Shown: in pieces, positions 1 through 10,518 of the stretch | How positions within the stretch are numbered: the stretch's first letter is position 1 | How the letters are laid out: each line of letters opens with the position of its first letter | Origin: Paulinella micropora | Lineage: Eukaryota > Cercozoa > Imbricatea > Euglyphida > Paulinellidae | Length of the DNA: 64,000 nucleotides | Reading direction: 5' to 3' | Assembly (NCBI GenBank): GCA_019918135.1 | Contig: WBZZ01002624.1 | Span: 52,501 to 116,500 of the forward strand | Notes under the pieces: generated by a model | What the model was told of the DNA's origin: nothing | What the model saw: only the letters and a program-made list of their open reading frames with translations | The model's database searches: none | Position numbers and translations under genes: made by a program

Positions 1-164
1 AAGAAATGAAGGCGAGAGGAGTATAAAAAACAAAAAAACGAAAAATGATTTTTTTATGAATTAATTTCATGTTAAAGGTAAGATAATTTATATATATATA
101 TAAAGGTAAAACAATTTAATTTATTTTCATTATTTTTATATCCTAACTAATATAAAAGTAAAAT

Positions 165-3100
165 ATGCCACCACCATTACCGCCCAGACCAACGAAGGAA
201 AATGTAGAACTAGCGAAGGTAAGGGCGAATTTGAAGAAAACTACAACAAGAGAAAACAAAAGGGAATTTAAAGTAGTCGAGTTAAAATCTAGGCGAGACA
301 ATAGATTAAACTCTCTTACATACGAGAAGCAAGGATTAGATATAAACTTTTATGATACTGACGCATTAGAGCGAGAGGTTCTACTTCCTATACTATTAGA
401 TGCGAAAAGAAATGGTATGACAGGAAATGCTGATGTTCATATTACTATAACCTACATAACCGACCACGAAGAATTAAATAGATATTATAAAAGAAAACAT
501 TTAATTCGTTTCAAATAAAAAACTATGACGATTTTATTGAAATGTTGAATGAGTTTAACATAAGCAATATTGAAGCGTCTGGACTAGGTTATGACTGAAT
601 AATTGAATACGCTAAGGTAGTAGTAGTTCAAGAAAACGGAGGCGGTTGTTATGAAGGAAAAAACAAATGTAAAAAAACAATATCGGATGAAAATATATTG
701 ATATCTCCCGCTAGCAAGAATAATAATTGTTTATTCTTTCTCTGTAAAGACATTCTTAATATGCCACTTATTAACAGAAAAAGATGTAATGATATTAGAG
801 AACAATTCAATCTTTGTAATGATTGCCCTATACCATTTACTACCTCCGTAAAAATCCTTAATACTTTGATAAAAGAAGGAAAGACATATGAAATAACAAA
901 CGCCTTAACAAAAGAAACTATAAGCACGAATAACATCGGAGAAGAAGCAGACATTATGATTTATTTAGAGAACAACCATTATTTTGATTAAATAAAAGAT
1001 ATAAACAAAAATGTGAAAAATGTTTAAGGAAATATGTCAAAAAACACACTTGTAATCCAAAAATGATAAATTATGCGAATAGAGAAATATTAAAGAATGG
1101 AAAGAGACATCTGATTACTAAATTTGAGAAGGATAAAATTAATAACAAAGATGAAGTTATTCATTACGACCTAGAAACTTTTAGAAATAACACGCTCGCT
1201 GACGGCTTTGATATTCACGACTGCTATATAGTCGGATATACTCAAGGGACTGAAGGATTTAAATATTTCGCTGGTAAAGATTGTATTTCTAAATTTCTTG
1301 ATTTTGTCTTGAAGAGAGGACAAAAATTAACAATAGAATGGGGTAATAGAATGCTTCATAATCCAGTCAAGAAAGTAGCAGGAGTAAGAAAGAAGAGAAA
1401 CAAAGATGAAGAACCACCAATTTTATATGTGAATGGGTTTAACGGCGCGAACTTTGACCACTACTTCATTAAACAGGAATTAATAAGAAGAGGTATCAAA
1501 CCAAAATCACATATGATTAATAACGGCTCAATAATCTCTTTACAATTTGAAAATATCAAAATGTGGGATATGTGTAAGCATACTCAGGGGACATTAAAAG
1601 AAAACTTAGAAAATATGAAATGTAAAACTCTTAAAGGAGATTTCGACCACGACAAGGCTTCTACTTGGGAAACAATGAGCGAATAGTTAAGAAATAAGTG
1701 TCTTGAATATTTGAAGTGTGATGTTATGGGGTTAAAAGAGTTATATGATAAAATAAACACAGAGATATTTGAAAAACACTCAGTGAATTTAACTTCATAC
1801 ATTTCAACTTCAAGCCTTGCTTTTAATATCTGGAAGAAAATGATTGATGGTAAGCACGATGTAAGACTCCCAACTATTGAACAAGAGAAAGCGTTTAGAA
1901 AAGCGGTTATCGGAGCAAGAACATATCCAAGCAAAAAAAGATTTATTTCAAAACAATACAAGGACTACTTAGCGGGGAAAATCACATTTGACGAATTAAC
2001 CGATTATTTAGTTGATGCGGATGTCGTATCTTTATACCCAACAGCGATGCTTAATTTATTTATGGTTGGAGAAATTAAACTGGCTATCGCACCATTTGAT
2101 TATAATAATCTTCCTATCGGTATTTACAATGTTGATTATATCTCACCAAAAGACATTCTACATTCAAGAATAGGACAGAGAAATAAAATGGGTTCATTAA
2201 AGTGGAATTTAGAGGATATGAAAGACCAATGGCTTACAAGTGTTGATATTGAAGATATGATTAAGGAAGGCTACGATATAACAATTCATAAAGGATACTA
2301 CACAGAGGAGGCTGAACCAGTTTTCAAAGAATATATATTAGAAATGTTTAAGGCGAAAGAAAATAGCGAAAAAGGCACACCGCAATATTTATTAGCCAAA
2401 CTATTTATGAATTCGTTATACGGAAAGATGATACAACGACCTATCCCAACAGAAGCAGAATATATTAAATCAAATGAGGAGTATTGGAAATTTTGGACAA
2501 AAAATTATATATCTGATGTGGTTGAATTCAAAGATAAAGACGGAAACAAACTTTGGCACGTATCTGGAATGCCTAGAAATGAAGTAATAATTGAAGAGAG
2601 TATTACAAAACCTTCTCACTACGGGGCTTTCATTCTAGCATATAGCAGGCGAATTATGTATAACTACATAAAAGAGGCTAATCCGAATAAAGATATAGAG
2701 GCTGATTTCTATTACACCGATACCGATAGTCTAGTGTTGCATGTTAGGTTCGCCAAACTAATCAAAAGGCTTGGTGATAAATCTCTCGGAGGAATAACAG
2801 ATGACTTAGGAGATTGCTGTAAGATAATAAGAGGAATATGGATTGCTCCTAAATTGTATATGTTAGAATTTACAACGAATGAAGCCTTTCTCCCTTACCT
2901 TACTAAGAATGACTTGAAACATAAAGACAAAGGTGTTCATATAATTGAATGCTACGAAAACGAAGGAGTAAAAAAGAGATACTACCACCTTAGAGGTAAG
3001 GGGTTGAATTCAAAGGGGCTAAATCCAGAAGTATATGAAAAGATGGATTTAGGTGAAAGCATTGAAAATGTCAGAGATTTTCAAATGAAGAAAATTCATT

Positions 3101-3252
3101 TATCACGAAACAGCAAACAGCAAAACATTAACCATTTCAGTATAGTTCATACTACAAATATAAAAAAGAAAGTTAATGATAATAAATGGTGCGGTCGTGA
3201 GTTTATCAACAAAAATGATAGTATCCCACACGGCTTCCATATCCACTCCTAG
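165..3252 (+). pseudogene. polB: Protein-primed family B DNA polymerase (element A1), broken
   Basis: Replicative polymerase of the element. The exonuclease half shows Y-D-L-E-T-F (Exo I) and an F-N-G-A-N-F-D-H-Y stretch (Exo II). The polymerase half shows D-x-V-S-L-Y-P (motif A), K-L-F-M-N-S-L-Y-G-K (motif B) and Y-Y-T-D-T-D-S (motif C). The N-terminal part opens with a proline-rich M-P-P-P-L-P-P-R-P segment and has no domain I can name; it may carry the terminal-protein or an accessory function, or be a separate upstream gene. The reading frame is interrupted several times, so this copy is a fossil. The homologue in B2 (59810-62745) has the same order and is also broken. It lies at the outer end, followed by two ExoX-C-like genes. 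Confidence 0.9.
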
Positions 3253-3333
3253 ATTAAAGACGTTTAACAACGAAGTTGATAAATATCAATTAATTAATTT
3301 TTTTTCTATAAAATATATACCATATACTATACT

Positions 3334-3621
3334 ATGACTACCCTCACAAGACTATGTGAGAAGTTTGAGAAACTCTCTATTGAAAATAAAAAAGAAACAT
3401 TTTCTCTTACCGATGTTAAAAAGATAATTAACGACGAAATTCAAATGATTGAAAAGAGAAAGGAAGGCAAGCCAAAGGATACTTTTCCATTTGGTAAGTA
3501 TAAAGGTAAGAAAATTCAAGATGTAGCAGTTATTGATAAGCCATACCTTGAATGGGTTATGAAACAGCCTTGGTTTGATAAATTTACCGACATTAAAAGT
3601 GAAGTAAAAAAATACATTTAA
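3334..3621 (+). CDS. Small ExoX C-terminal-domain-like protein
   Basis: A 95-residue protein. Residues about 50-90 contain F-P-F-G-K-Y-K-G-K-K-I-Q-D-V-A followed by K-P-Y-L-E-W-V, the signature of the small domain found at the C-terminus of exodeoxyribonuclease X-type proteins and in many phage and virus proteins. The N-terminal half is a charged helix. No nuclease domain is attached, so it may be a DNA-binding or polymerase-accessory factor (inference from its place next to polB). The ATG follows a TATA-like run (ATATACCATATACTATACT) by a few bases. Same length and start in B2 (59466-59753). Confidence 0.7.
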   Translation: MTTLTRLCEKFEKLSIENKKETFSLTDVKKIINDEIQMIEKRKEGKPKDTFPFGKYKGKKIQDVAVIDKPYLEWVMKQPWFDKFTDIKSEVKKYI

Positions 3622-3651
3622 TAAAAATTATTTTGTAGTATATATATACCA

Positions 3652-4124
3652 ATGACCGACCTGAGCACCAAACAGGACTACTTGAATGAAATTGAAAAAT
3701 GGAACCTTGATGGAGATGTCAAAAAGCCGACAATTAAATGGACTAAGCCTGACATTGTTTCTTTTTATGAACAATATAAGCCAAATGTTGGAATTTCCAA
3801 CATAGATGACAATGTTAAAGCAGTTGTACCATTGGAAAGCGTGTTGATGGAGGAAGAAAGCACTCCTTTTACGACTGCTGATTTAAAAGAAACGGGGATT
3901 ACTGAAATAAAGGCTAAGGTCGGCGAAGAGATGGAGAATGCTACATGTACAGAAGAAGGTTGTATATTAAAGAATAACAAGCAAACCGATGTTTTTCTTC
4001 AATATGGTAAGTATAAAAAATGAAAATTGAAGATGTCGCTAAGATTGACAAACCATACCTTGAATATTTAATTCAACAACCTTATTTTAATAACAAAGAT
4101 GCGGTAAAAAATATTTGTGATTGA
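3652..4124 (+). pseudogene. Second ExoX-C-like protein, broken
   Basis: A longer paralogue of the gene just upstream. The N-terminal part (M-T-D-L-S-T-K-Q-D-Y-L-N-E-I) is a separate helical segment with several Trp and Lys residues. The C-terminal part again carries the G-K-Y-K ... D-V-A-K-I-D-K-P-Y-L-E signature. It is separated from its neighbour by 30 bases with a TATATATATACC run before the ATG, so each gene seems to have its own short leader. Interrupted about once here; its partner in B2 (58933-59438) is interrupted too. Function unknown; the pairing of two ExoX-C domains next to polB is conserved in A and B. Confidence 0.6.
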
Positions 4125-4157
4125 TATTACACCCTCTTCCATTAAATCTTTTTTGCT

Positions 4158-5395
4158 TTATTGGTCTTCTACGAAGTTAGCAATAATATTGACATTTCCT
4201 CCCCCACCAGCAGAGACAGACTTCTGAGTAAAAGTTAATACATCACTCGGCGATAGGTATATATCATAACTTCTAAGATTGATTTGTTGAGTTGATTGAG
4301 AATTTACATATAGTTTAAAAATTGTTGTTCCGTTTGCGATGGCACTCGCCTTTGTGTCAGTATCTACAATTGAATACTTAGAATCAACATCAGCAAAACC
4401 TGCTCCAGTTAGTGTTCCATTTAATACCATTCTGACAACATTCGACTTAGTATCTTCATTTGTAATACTTATCAAAGTGGATAAACATTTGAATAATTTG
4501 CTAAATTAGCACCGCCAGCATCAAATGTTGCTTTGTTTCTTATACTAATAATAGGACTTTCAGTGGTGTTTGCTGCTTTACTTCCTTCCACTTCGTTTGT
4601 TATGCTGGTATTAATAGTATTCGTTCCTTCAATGAATAAACTGGCACTCGCTGTTTTAAGAATTTGTATTCCAGTCTTTGCATCATTTCTCATGACTGCC
4701 GTAAAAGGTAATGTTGTATTTCGCAGGCTTACACCATTATTAGCATTCGCATACTCAATCATATGAACTAATTGAAATAATCCTGTTATGGGATTTTCAA
4801 TATAAAACTTAATAGCACCAAACCCAAGATACTGAAATTGAATTTGAAATACATTTCCTTTGCTCCAGTCTAAGTTCGGCATAGCAAAATTCCCATCGCA
4901 CGGGTCGTCCCAATCTACTTGGTCAATATAATCTACACCATTTCCCGAACAATGTGCGATATTCATTCCTGCTTGATTTTTGTAAAAATAAAATCCATCA
5001 TTAAGGTCATTTCCTATTCCAATAAATGAATAGTAATCTTTTGTATCATCCGTTGTCCATATAGCAGTAAATCGGGCTAGGACACCCATTCCAGTTCTAT
5101 ATTTTATTCTCCTTTTACTTACCAGTCTAGCATCTGCCGTAGCATCAGCAGTTGTTTTCAATTCAGCCATATTATTCAAAAATGACACAGACGATTTTGT
5201 TTCTGTTTTTGTCCATATCCTAGTATTAATGGAATATGGAAAGATTTCCTGTAAAACTGGAGTTAATTGGCCTACTACTGCTTCGCCAAAAGCGGTTTTT
5301 GAATTATTTGTTTCAACATGCCCATCATATCCAACGCTGACGTTTATAAATTCGCCGTCAGGATTTTGTGCGATTAAGTTTCTCTGGTGAGACAT
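4158..5395 (-). pseudogene. Capsid-adjacent structural/fiber-like protein, broken
   Basis: About 410 residues, transcribed away from the polymerase block and ending close to the convergent ExoX-C gene. The N-terminus (R-N-L-I-A-Q-N-P-D-G-E-F-I-N-V) is followed by a long beta-rich region with W-S-K-G-N-V-F-Q-I-Q-F-Q-Y-L-G-F-G-A-I, a stretch I associate with adhesin or fiber-type proteins of marine phages and large DNA viruses (recollection, not searched). The C-terminus is Ser/Gly-rich. It lies directly beyond the major capsid gene in both A and B, so a virion surface role is likely (inference). Interrupted about once in all three copies seen here. Confidence 0.5.
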
Positions 5396-5420
5396 TCGCG
5401 AACTTTTGCTTTCGTCTCCA

Positions 5421-5449
5421 AAACTATTTCGACAACTTCGAAATAGTTT
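5421..5449. terminator. 11-bp perfect hairpin upstream of the capsid-adjacent gene
   Basis: Arms AAACTATTTCG and CGAAATAGTTT around a 7-base loop, in the gap between the major capsid 3' end and the start of the next minus-strand gene. It is placed as a transcription stop or RNA-end signal would be; function is inferred. Confidence 0.4.
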
Positions 5450-5567
5450 ATCCTATATTATTATAAAATATCGTTTTTTAAATATCAAAAAATAAATATT
5501 TTACTTTTCACGATGGTTATCAACAAACGAAAATGAGCGAAGCGAATGTGAGTGAAGTTGATAACTA

Positions 5568-7024
5568 TCAACTCATTAGGATTTCAATTCCCTTAACAAG
5601 CACACTTCGCTGAAGAATGGCATAAGTGTAATGGTTTTGGATAGCATTTGGAGTAGTCGCCGAAAATTCATATCGTCTCTCGGTGTTAAGGCTTAGACCA
5701 CTCACCTCATAGCCGTCAGTATCCTTATCGCATAGCGGGCGGTTGTTATCCCAAGTATCTACGTGGAACCAGTTGTAATGATAGACATCGCTGTTTAGGA
5801 TAGCACTCCCCTTCAACTTATCCTTCAAAATCATATAGTCTTCATTCTCAGATGTGTCAACGTCAAATTGTTGGAGACGAGTTCCATCAAGTGTTGTGTA
5901 ATAAGTAATAACTTTACCATCTGCTCTATTATCATTATCAAAAGAAGTATTGGCACTCTCAGTGCTGTTAAAGACAGATGTATAGATACGACGAATTCTC
6001 TCACCCTGCGAGCGGTTCATTTTGATAACAAAATTTTGCTGAGTTGTTTGAAGACTTTGCTTCCAAGCGATAGGATACTCAATCTTAAATGGAAAGCCTT
6101 CACCCGCAATCTTTTGCTGGACTCCGAGGATGACATTTGGGTCAGTCTCAACAGCAAGGAATAGATTTAGGTTAGAGACAATAGCACCAGCGGTCGTAGC
6201 GGCAGCACCAGCAGAGATAGCACTCGCATCAGCACCATAGAATGAAGAGCGGTTGGTTTCAGCCCACACAATACGCAAATCAAAAATTTCATTAAATCCG
6301 ATAGTCTTATCCAGTTCAAAAATAGTGCCAAACAGCATACCCAAAGGAAACTTAACATTAATAACAGGGGTAGCAGTATTATCACCACCGCCTTCAAAAT
6401 ACTTAGCCTCCTCAAAAGGAACATTAACAAGGCTATAGGTTCCAGCAGTGCTATAGCGAGAGCGGTATCATCGTGGCGACGGGCATTAACAAGAGGCACT
6501 TTGTAGTATGCTTGAACTGCCTTAAGATTTGCAGTATCTGCCGCATCAGTAATTGTCTTTCTCTCTGCTCTAGTTCCAATTTCAACTTTTCCTGCATTAC
6601 ACTTTTGAAGCATAGCACCGCTAGCCACACCAGCACCATGATTTTCAAGTGCCATAAATTTTTCATACTTCATTTCTGGTTTCCATATAACCTTAGTGTA
6701 GTTCCCCACATGTTGAAGATTAGACAGATACTGCCCGCTTCGGCTTCGCAATTCAATAGTTTTAATCATAGAGAGACAATCCATATATATACGATTGTAG
6801 CGACCGCCAGCACCTCCACCAGACGGAGTGTATGTAAATCGCAACACACTCCTCGCAAGGTTCAAAGGTCTAGTAGGAATTTCAAAGGTGTTTTCCAGAC
6901 CACCAGCAGTAGTAAGTGCGACGGGTTGTGAGCCTTCACGAGTGGTAAGTTTGTTCAATTCATACTTACCAGTGAGCAGTTCCTTAGTCTGATGGACTAG
7001 TTCTCCTCCGTATTGGACAGGCAT
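5568..7024 (-). pseudogene. mcp: Major capsid protein (double jelly-roll type), broken
   Basis: Homologue of the whole 501-residue protein at 34213-35718. It begins M-P-V-Q-Y-G-G-E-L-V-H-Q-T-K-E-L-L and contains the G-E-G-F-P-F-K-I-E-Y-P-I segment and a C-terminal R-S-V-L-V-K-G-I-E-I-L-M-S. Length, position next to the penton-type protein and presence of protease and ATPase identify it as the Polinton major capsid protein; the fold itself is assigned from family knowledge. This A copy is interrupted about once or twice. A dense Ala/Gly segment near the middle differs most between A and B and may be a surface loop (inference). Confidence 0.85.
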
Positions 7025-7115
7025 TTTTTCTTTTTTTTTCAGTGTTAGCGTAAATAAACTAATTCACGAGAATATATCTATAGAAAAAAATAATTAAATC
7101 AAAATTAAAATATCT

Positions 7116-7958
7116 TTACCGCGCTTTCAACAGATTGAAGAATGAATTAAATAAACTAAAGTAATTAGTTTCACGATAAACCAATAATGTCATAACTATT
7201 CCCAAACCATTAAGATTTATTGCTTGGTCGTTTTCGTCCGTCAAGTAAAACCTAAATACGTTATTAGAACTTGCGGATAATGTTTTCCCGTATTCACTAC
7301 CAGAGCCGTCATAAATGACAGAACCAAATGGAATTTCGTTGGCAGTGTATATTTCTTGTAGCACATGATTATCTCCTTCATTCACTAAGTCTGATTGAAG
7401 ATACAATGTTTTTTCACCAGTTAGAATAATTACATTTGGCGATTTAATTAAATCATTAGCAAAGAAATATGTTGAATTTCTATCAAAACCCATTACCTCG
7501 TGAATACGTGTATCAGCATCAAATATAAACCGCGGTTGAATTCCCTTATTCTCTGACACACTGAATGTTAATTTGCCATCCTCTGGTTCTGTGTTGGTAT
7601 TATTGCTGGATACAACATAAGTATAATTATTTGGGCTGTCTGCGGTTAGCACCTCCGACAACTTATTTTTTAGATTGTTCATTGTGTAGTTTCCCTCAGG
7701 TATCGTAATTAAAGCCTCATACCCGTCTTCGGATAATGTAAAAGTATTATATGGTGAAGCCACAGAGTAATACGACTTAGGCACATAGATATGAAGTATT
7801 TTACAATGTGTGAGATTGTCTAGTGATTTTAAGTTTAATTCGTGTGTAAAGTCGCTGTCTGAGCCTGTTATTAGGTTTTTGCTATTTATGTAATAGATAC
7901 CACTTGACCTGCCCCCTTTGTAATCCATTGTTATATCATACGAATAATTTTTGGACAT
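7116..7958 (-). CDS. Minor capsid (penton-type) protein
   Basis: About 280 residues. The N-terminal I-Y-Y-I-N-S-K-N ... G-S-D-S-D-F-T-H-E-L followed by H-I-Y-V-P-K-S-Y-Y-S-V is the standard opening of Polinton and virophage minor capsid (penton) proteins: an 'INS-x-N-R ... SDF' motif and then a 'PKSYY' motif. The rest is beta-rich with no membrane segment. I place the start at the ATG at 7958; a longer frame with a non-ATG start exists but is not supported. The 5' end overlaps the 3' end of the GIY-YIG gene by 23 bases, so the two are probably on one transcript. Looks whole. Confidence 0.85.
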   Translation of the reverse strand: MSKNYSYDITMDYKGGRSSGIYYINSKNLITGSDSDFTHELNLKSLDNLTHCKILHIYVPKSYYSVASPYNTFTLSEDGYEALITIPEGNYTMNNLKNKLSEVLTADSPNNYTYVVSSNNTNTEPEDGKLTFSVSENKGIQPRFIFDADTRIHEVMGFDRNSTYFFANDLIKSPNVIILTGEKTLYLQSDLVNEGDNHVLQEIYTANEIPFGSVIYDGSGSEYGKTLSASSNNVFRFYLTDENDQAINLNGLGIVMTLLVYRETNYFSLFNSFFNLLKAR

Positions 7959-8544
7959 CTTCAAAACTATATAAATTATTTATGTGATTTTGTGTTTTAT
8001 TATGTCTATTTCTTTTACAAATAGTCAATTCAACACCACACTCACAAATGTATTTTCTTTGTTGTCTCTCTTTTTCTTTACCTTTATTTTTACATCTATA
8101 TTTCTTGTCATACTCACTTTTTTCTTTTTTATGTTTTAAATAATATTTCTTTTGTTTTTCACATAACTCAGTTCTTCTTTGTTCTTTATAATAATTATTT
8201 TTTTCCAATATTTCAGTTTTATTTTCTTGGTAGTATTCTATCTTTTCCCTTCCCGCAATACGTTTATTCACACAATCTAGTTTTCTAATATGATTACCTT
8301 CTTGTTTAAGTAATTCCATTTTATTATCACACGGAAATAATATAACTAATTCAATGTAGGCATCACCATATTTAATAATTTCAAAAGACGATGTATATTT
8401 TGACTTTCCATTCTTCCAACTTTTATAATTTATTCTATGCTTAGCAATTCTCTGTGCTAATGTTTGAGTTGTTGAACCAATATAAATTTCGTCTGTCTGG
8501 TGAGACCTGATTGAATAAATCTTTCCTTGTTTGTAGTAGGGCAT
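7936..8544 (-). CDS. GIY-YIG endonuclease with C-terminal zinc-binding tail
   Basis: A 202-residue protein. Residues about 8-40 carry the GIY-YIG core as K-I-Y-S-I-R ... E-I-Y-I-G-S-T followed by L-A-Q-R-I-A-K-H-R. The middle is very Lys/Glu-rich coiled coil. The tail has C-E-C-G, then H-N-K-T-Q-N-H, a CxC/HxH zinc-binding pattern also present in the protein at 63437-63871. It occupies the same slot, between major and minor capsid genes, as the unrelated-tailed GIY-YIG gene of B (33464-34117). Such genes are usually free-standing homing-type nucleases; a function in element DNA cleavage is also possible. It overlaps the next gene by 23 bases. Confidence 0.8.
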   Translation of the reverse strand: MPYYKQGKIYSIRSHQTDEIYIGSTTQTLAQRIAKHRINYKSWKNGKSKYTSSFEIIKYGDAYIELVILFPCDNKMELLKQEGNHIRKLDCVNKRIAGREKIEYYQENKTEILEKNNYYKEQRRTELCEKQKKYYLKHKKEKSEYDKKYRCKNKGKEKERQQRKYICECGVELTICKRNRHNKTQNHINNLYSFEDVQKLFV

Positions 8545-8586
8545 ATTCTTTTATATTCTTTTATATTCTTTTATTTAATACATAAT

Positions 8587-9543
8587 TCATATAAAAGTGT
8601 CAAAGCCGTAGCCATTCTGTGCTTTCAACTCCTCCGCTTCATTCTCTTTTAAGTCTGTATATCCGCTAGCAAACTTAAAGCGGTTGCCTTTTGCTCGCTC
8701 TAAAAGAAACCTCATACTATGCCATCCGCAGGTATCCGATGTGTCTGATTGTTGTTTTACTTGATTAACCTTCATAAGCAGGTATGTGCTTGGGTGGCTT
8801 TTATCAATTAGTTGTTTCATTTGTTGTTGAAAGTCTTCCGTTGGTTTATATAGGGCTAGCGGGTCGTATATCTCTATACTTCTATCGCCATCTAAAGAGC
8901 AGTAAACGGCAATCCAATGAGACCCCACTTGTTTGTGATTATCTAAATTCATAATAAATCCGTATCGCTTTCTTTTTTCTGGATTTAGTTTGGAAATTTC
9001 ATCACTGGCTATCGCGCCGAGATACCATCCATATTTTTTCATTATGTCGTCTATTTCATTAGTCATTAATCCCCGCCCCTCACCCTCTTGCTGTGGTTGC
9101 TCTTGCTGTTGCTCGTTATCTCCAGCATTCTGGAGATTTGGTGGTTGCTCTGGTGTCTCCGCGATGTCCGCAGAACTTGTGCTCGGTGGTGGTGCTACAT
9201 CTGTCGGTTGTGTCTCCGCTGGTTGTGGATTTGTCATTTCAAATATAAGTTGTTTAGCATCTGGAGAATTTTCAAAACGGGGTGGGTCTATTGGCGATAG
9301 AGTGCTATTTACAGGAGTTTTCTTTTCTTCATTCTTTTTGCTTTCATTTTTAGCAATCATTTTTTGTGTAAATTGTTCTAGTTTATCCCATCCATCTTCT
9401 GCCGATGATATGTTTTCGGTGATTTTTTGTGTGTATAACCATCTCTTTAAACTAGTGGCGTAGTCGTTTGAACCTTTATTTTTTATTATAGGGATATTAA
9501 TGCCTGCTTTTTTAAGGTGATTTATTATTGTATTATTTTTCAT
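8587..9543 (-). CDS. Adenovirus-like maturation cysteine protease
   Basis: 318 residues. The C-terminal 160 contain G-S-H-W-I-A-V, then I-E-I-Y-D-P-L, then Q-S-D-T-S-D-T-C-G-W-H, matching the His, acidic, Gln and Cys active-site order of adenain/Ulp1-type proteases, with the Gln seven residues before the Cys as in adenovirus protease. The N-terminal half is a low-complexity Pro/Gln/Glu linker plus an extra N-terminal helical segment absent from the B copy (263 residues). It probably matures the virion, for instance the basic protein at 10519-10866. The start overlaps the stop of the upstream coiled-coil gene by 4 bases. Confidence 0.88.
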   Translation of the reverse strand: MKNNTIINHLKKAGINIPIIKNKGSNDYATSLKRWLYTQKITENISSAEDGWDKLEQFTQKMIAKNESKKNEEKKTPVNSTLSPIDPPRFENSPDAKQLIFEMTNPQPAETQPTDVAPPPSTSSADIAETPEQPPNLQNAGDNEQQQEQPQQEGEGRGLMTNEIDDIMKKYGWYLGAIASDEISKLNPEKRKRYGFIMNLDNHKQVGSHWIAVYCSLDGDRSIEIYDPLALYKPTEDFQQQMKQLIDKSHPSTYLLMKVNQVKQQSDTSDTCGWHSMRFLLERAKGNRFKFASGYTDLKENEAEELKAQNGYGFDTFI

Positions 9544-10377
9544 TTTTTGACACGTTTTTTTCTCGTTTTCTCGGAGAACATTTCATCAATAATTCTTCGT
9601 CTCTTTTCTTCTTCCAAATCTTTTTCTTGTTTATTTACTTTGTCAGTTATATCAGTTATTTTTGTTTCTTGTTTATTTACTTTGTCAGTTATATCAGTTA
9701 TTTTTGGGGAAGATGTAGTTGCGGTTTTCTTTGGTTTATTTGTAGTTGAAGGGGGATTCGGGTTCGCTATAATAGGCTGTGCAACTGGAGCAGTCAATAA
9801 TCCCTGTCTATGTCGTTGTTCTGCCTGTAGTTCCTGAATAAGTCGTTGTTCCTTTTTCTGTTCCCTAGATTTTTCTTCCTGGTCTTTCCTTAATCTCCGC
9901 AAGTTGTTTTTTATGTTCCCTATCCATTGTTTCTTTTAGTTCCTTAGCATCGGCTTGTATTTTTCTTTCTAGCCTCTTCTTTTCTTCTTCAGCATCCACC
10001 TGTGCTTTTTTTTCTTTTTGGTCTATCTCATCAATCTTATCGTATTTCTCCTTCCTGAGTTTGTCTAAGTGGCCATTAATGGCTGTTCTCGTATTTTGTT
10101 CAATCTCTGACAGGCTCTGAACTTTCCTTAAATCCTCCTTCTTTTCTTTTTTCTTTGCTTTTGTGGTACTGCCACGTTCGCGTGGCTTATTGCTCAAGTA
10201 TTTCATAAAAAGTTTAACGATTTGAAGTGTGCTCATATCATTTGTTTTCTTACCAAAATTAAGATAATATTTTTTGCCCTTCTGGATAATATACGGCTTC
10301 CCGCTTTTATTTCTATAAACCCGCGGGGGTCTTACCTTAGGCTTTGATATTTTAGAATTGCGCTTCATGCTTCGCAT
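9540..10377 (-). pseudogene. Basic N-terminal domain plus coiled-coil virion-type protein, broken
   Basis: It opens with a basic segment (K-V-R-P-P-R-V-Y-R-N-K-S-G-K-P-Y) and Y-Y-L-N-F-G-K-K that is almost unchanged in B, followed by a long Glu/Lys/Arg coiled coil. It is shorter than the 431-residue B2 homologue (52317-53612), which adds a Pro-rich repeat and a globular tail. It contains a 42-base tandem duplication (9624-9707). Position between protease and basic core-like gene suggests a scaffold or internal virion protein; no family is recognised. Interrupted about once. Confidence 0.6.
9624..9707. repeat. Two 42-bp direct repeats inside the coiled-coil gene
   Basis: Two adjacent 42-base units coding for K-I-T-D-I-T-D-K-V-N-K-Q-E twice. 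The period is a multiple of seven residues in protein terms (14), so the duplication lengthens the coiled coil by four turns without disturbing the heptads. Absent from the B homologues. Confidence 0.9.
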
Positions 10378-10449
10378 TATCGCTTATTCTAAAACATCTA
10401 TTTTTCTTTATTGAAAAAATAAATCTGTTTCCGATGTTTGAAAAACACA

Positions 10450-10497
10450 CGAAAATGAGCGTTATGTTGATTTTTAATTAAAATTCAACATTGGATG
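10450..10497. repeat. Intergenic repeat, copy 1 (inverted partner at 17071-17119)
   Basis: About 47 bases starting CGAAAATGAGCGTTATG and ending with an AT-rich near-palindrome plus CATTGGATG. It recurs in opposite orientation at 17071-17119, and again at the A2 equivalent (about 38932-38980), always between gene blocks. Next to it, GATGTTTGAAAAACACACG is shared with 17174-17192. Confidence 0.85.
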
Positions 10498-10518
10498 TAA
10501 GTGTGGATTTTCAAATAT

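Noticed and set aside
165-3252. Split frames in the polymerase read as separate genes or programmed frameshifting
   Set aside because: Interruptions differ between A and B and have no shared slippery context; simple decay explains them.
8990-9463. Long open frame opposite the protease gene
   Set aside because: Antisense shadow of a Pro/Gln-rich coding region; hydrophobic/Gly/Ser-rich translation with no conservation in B.
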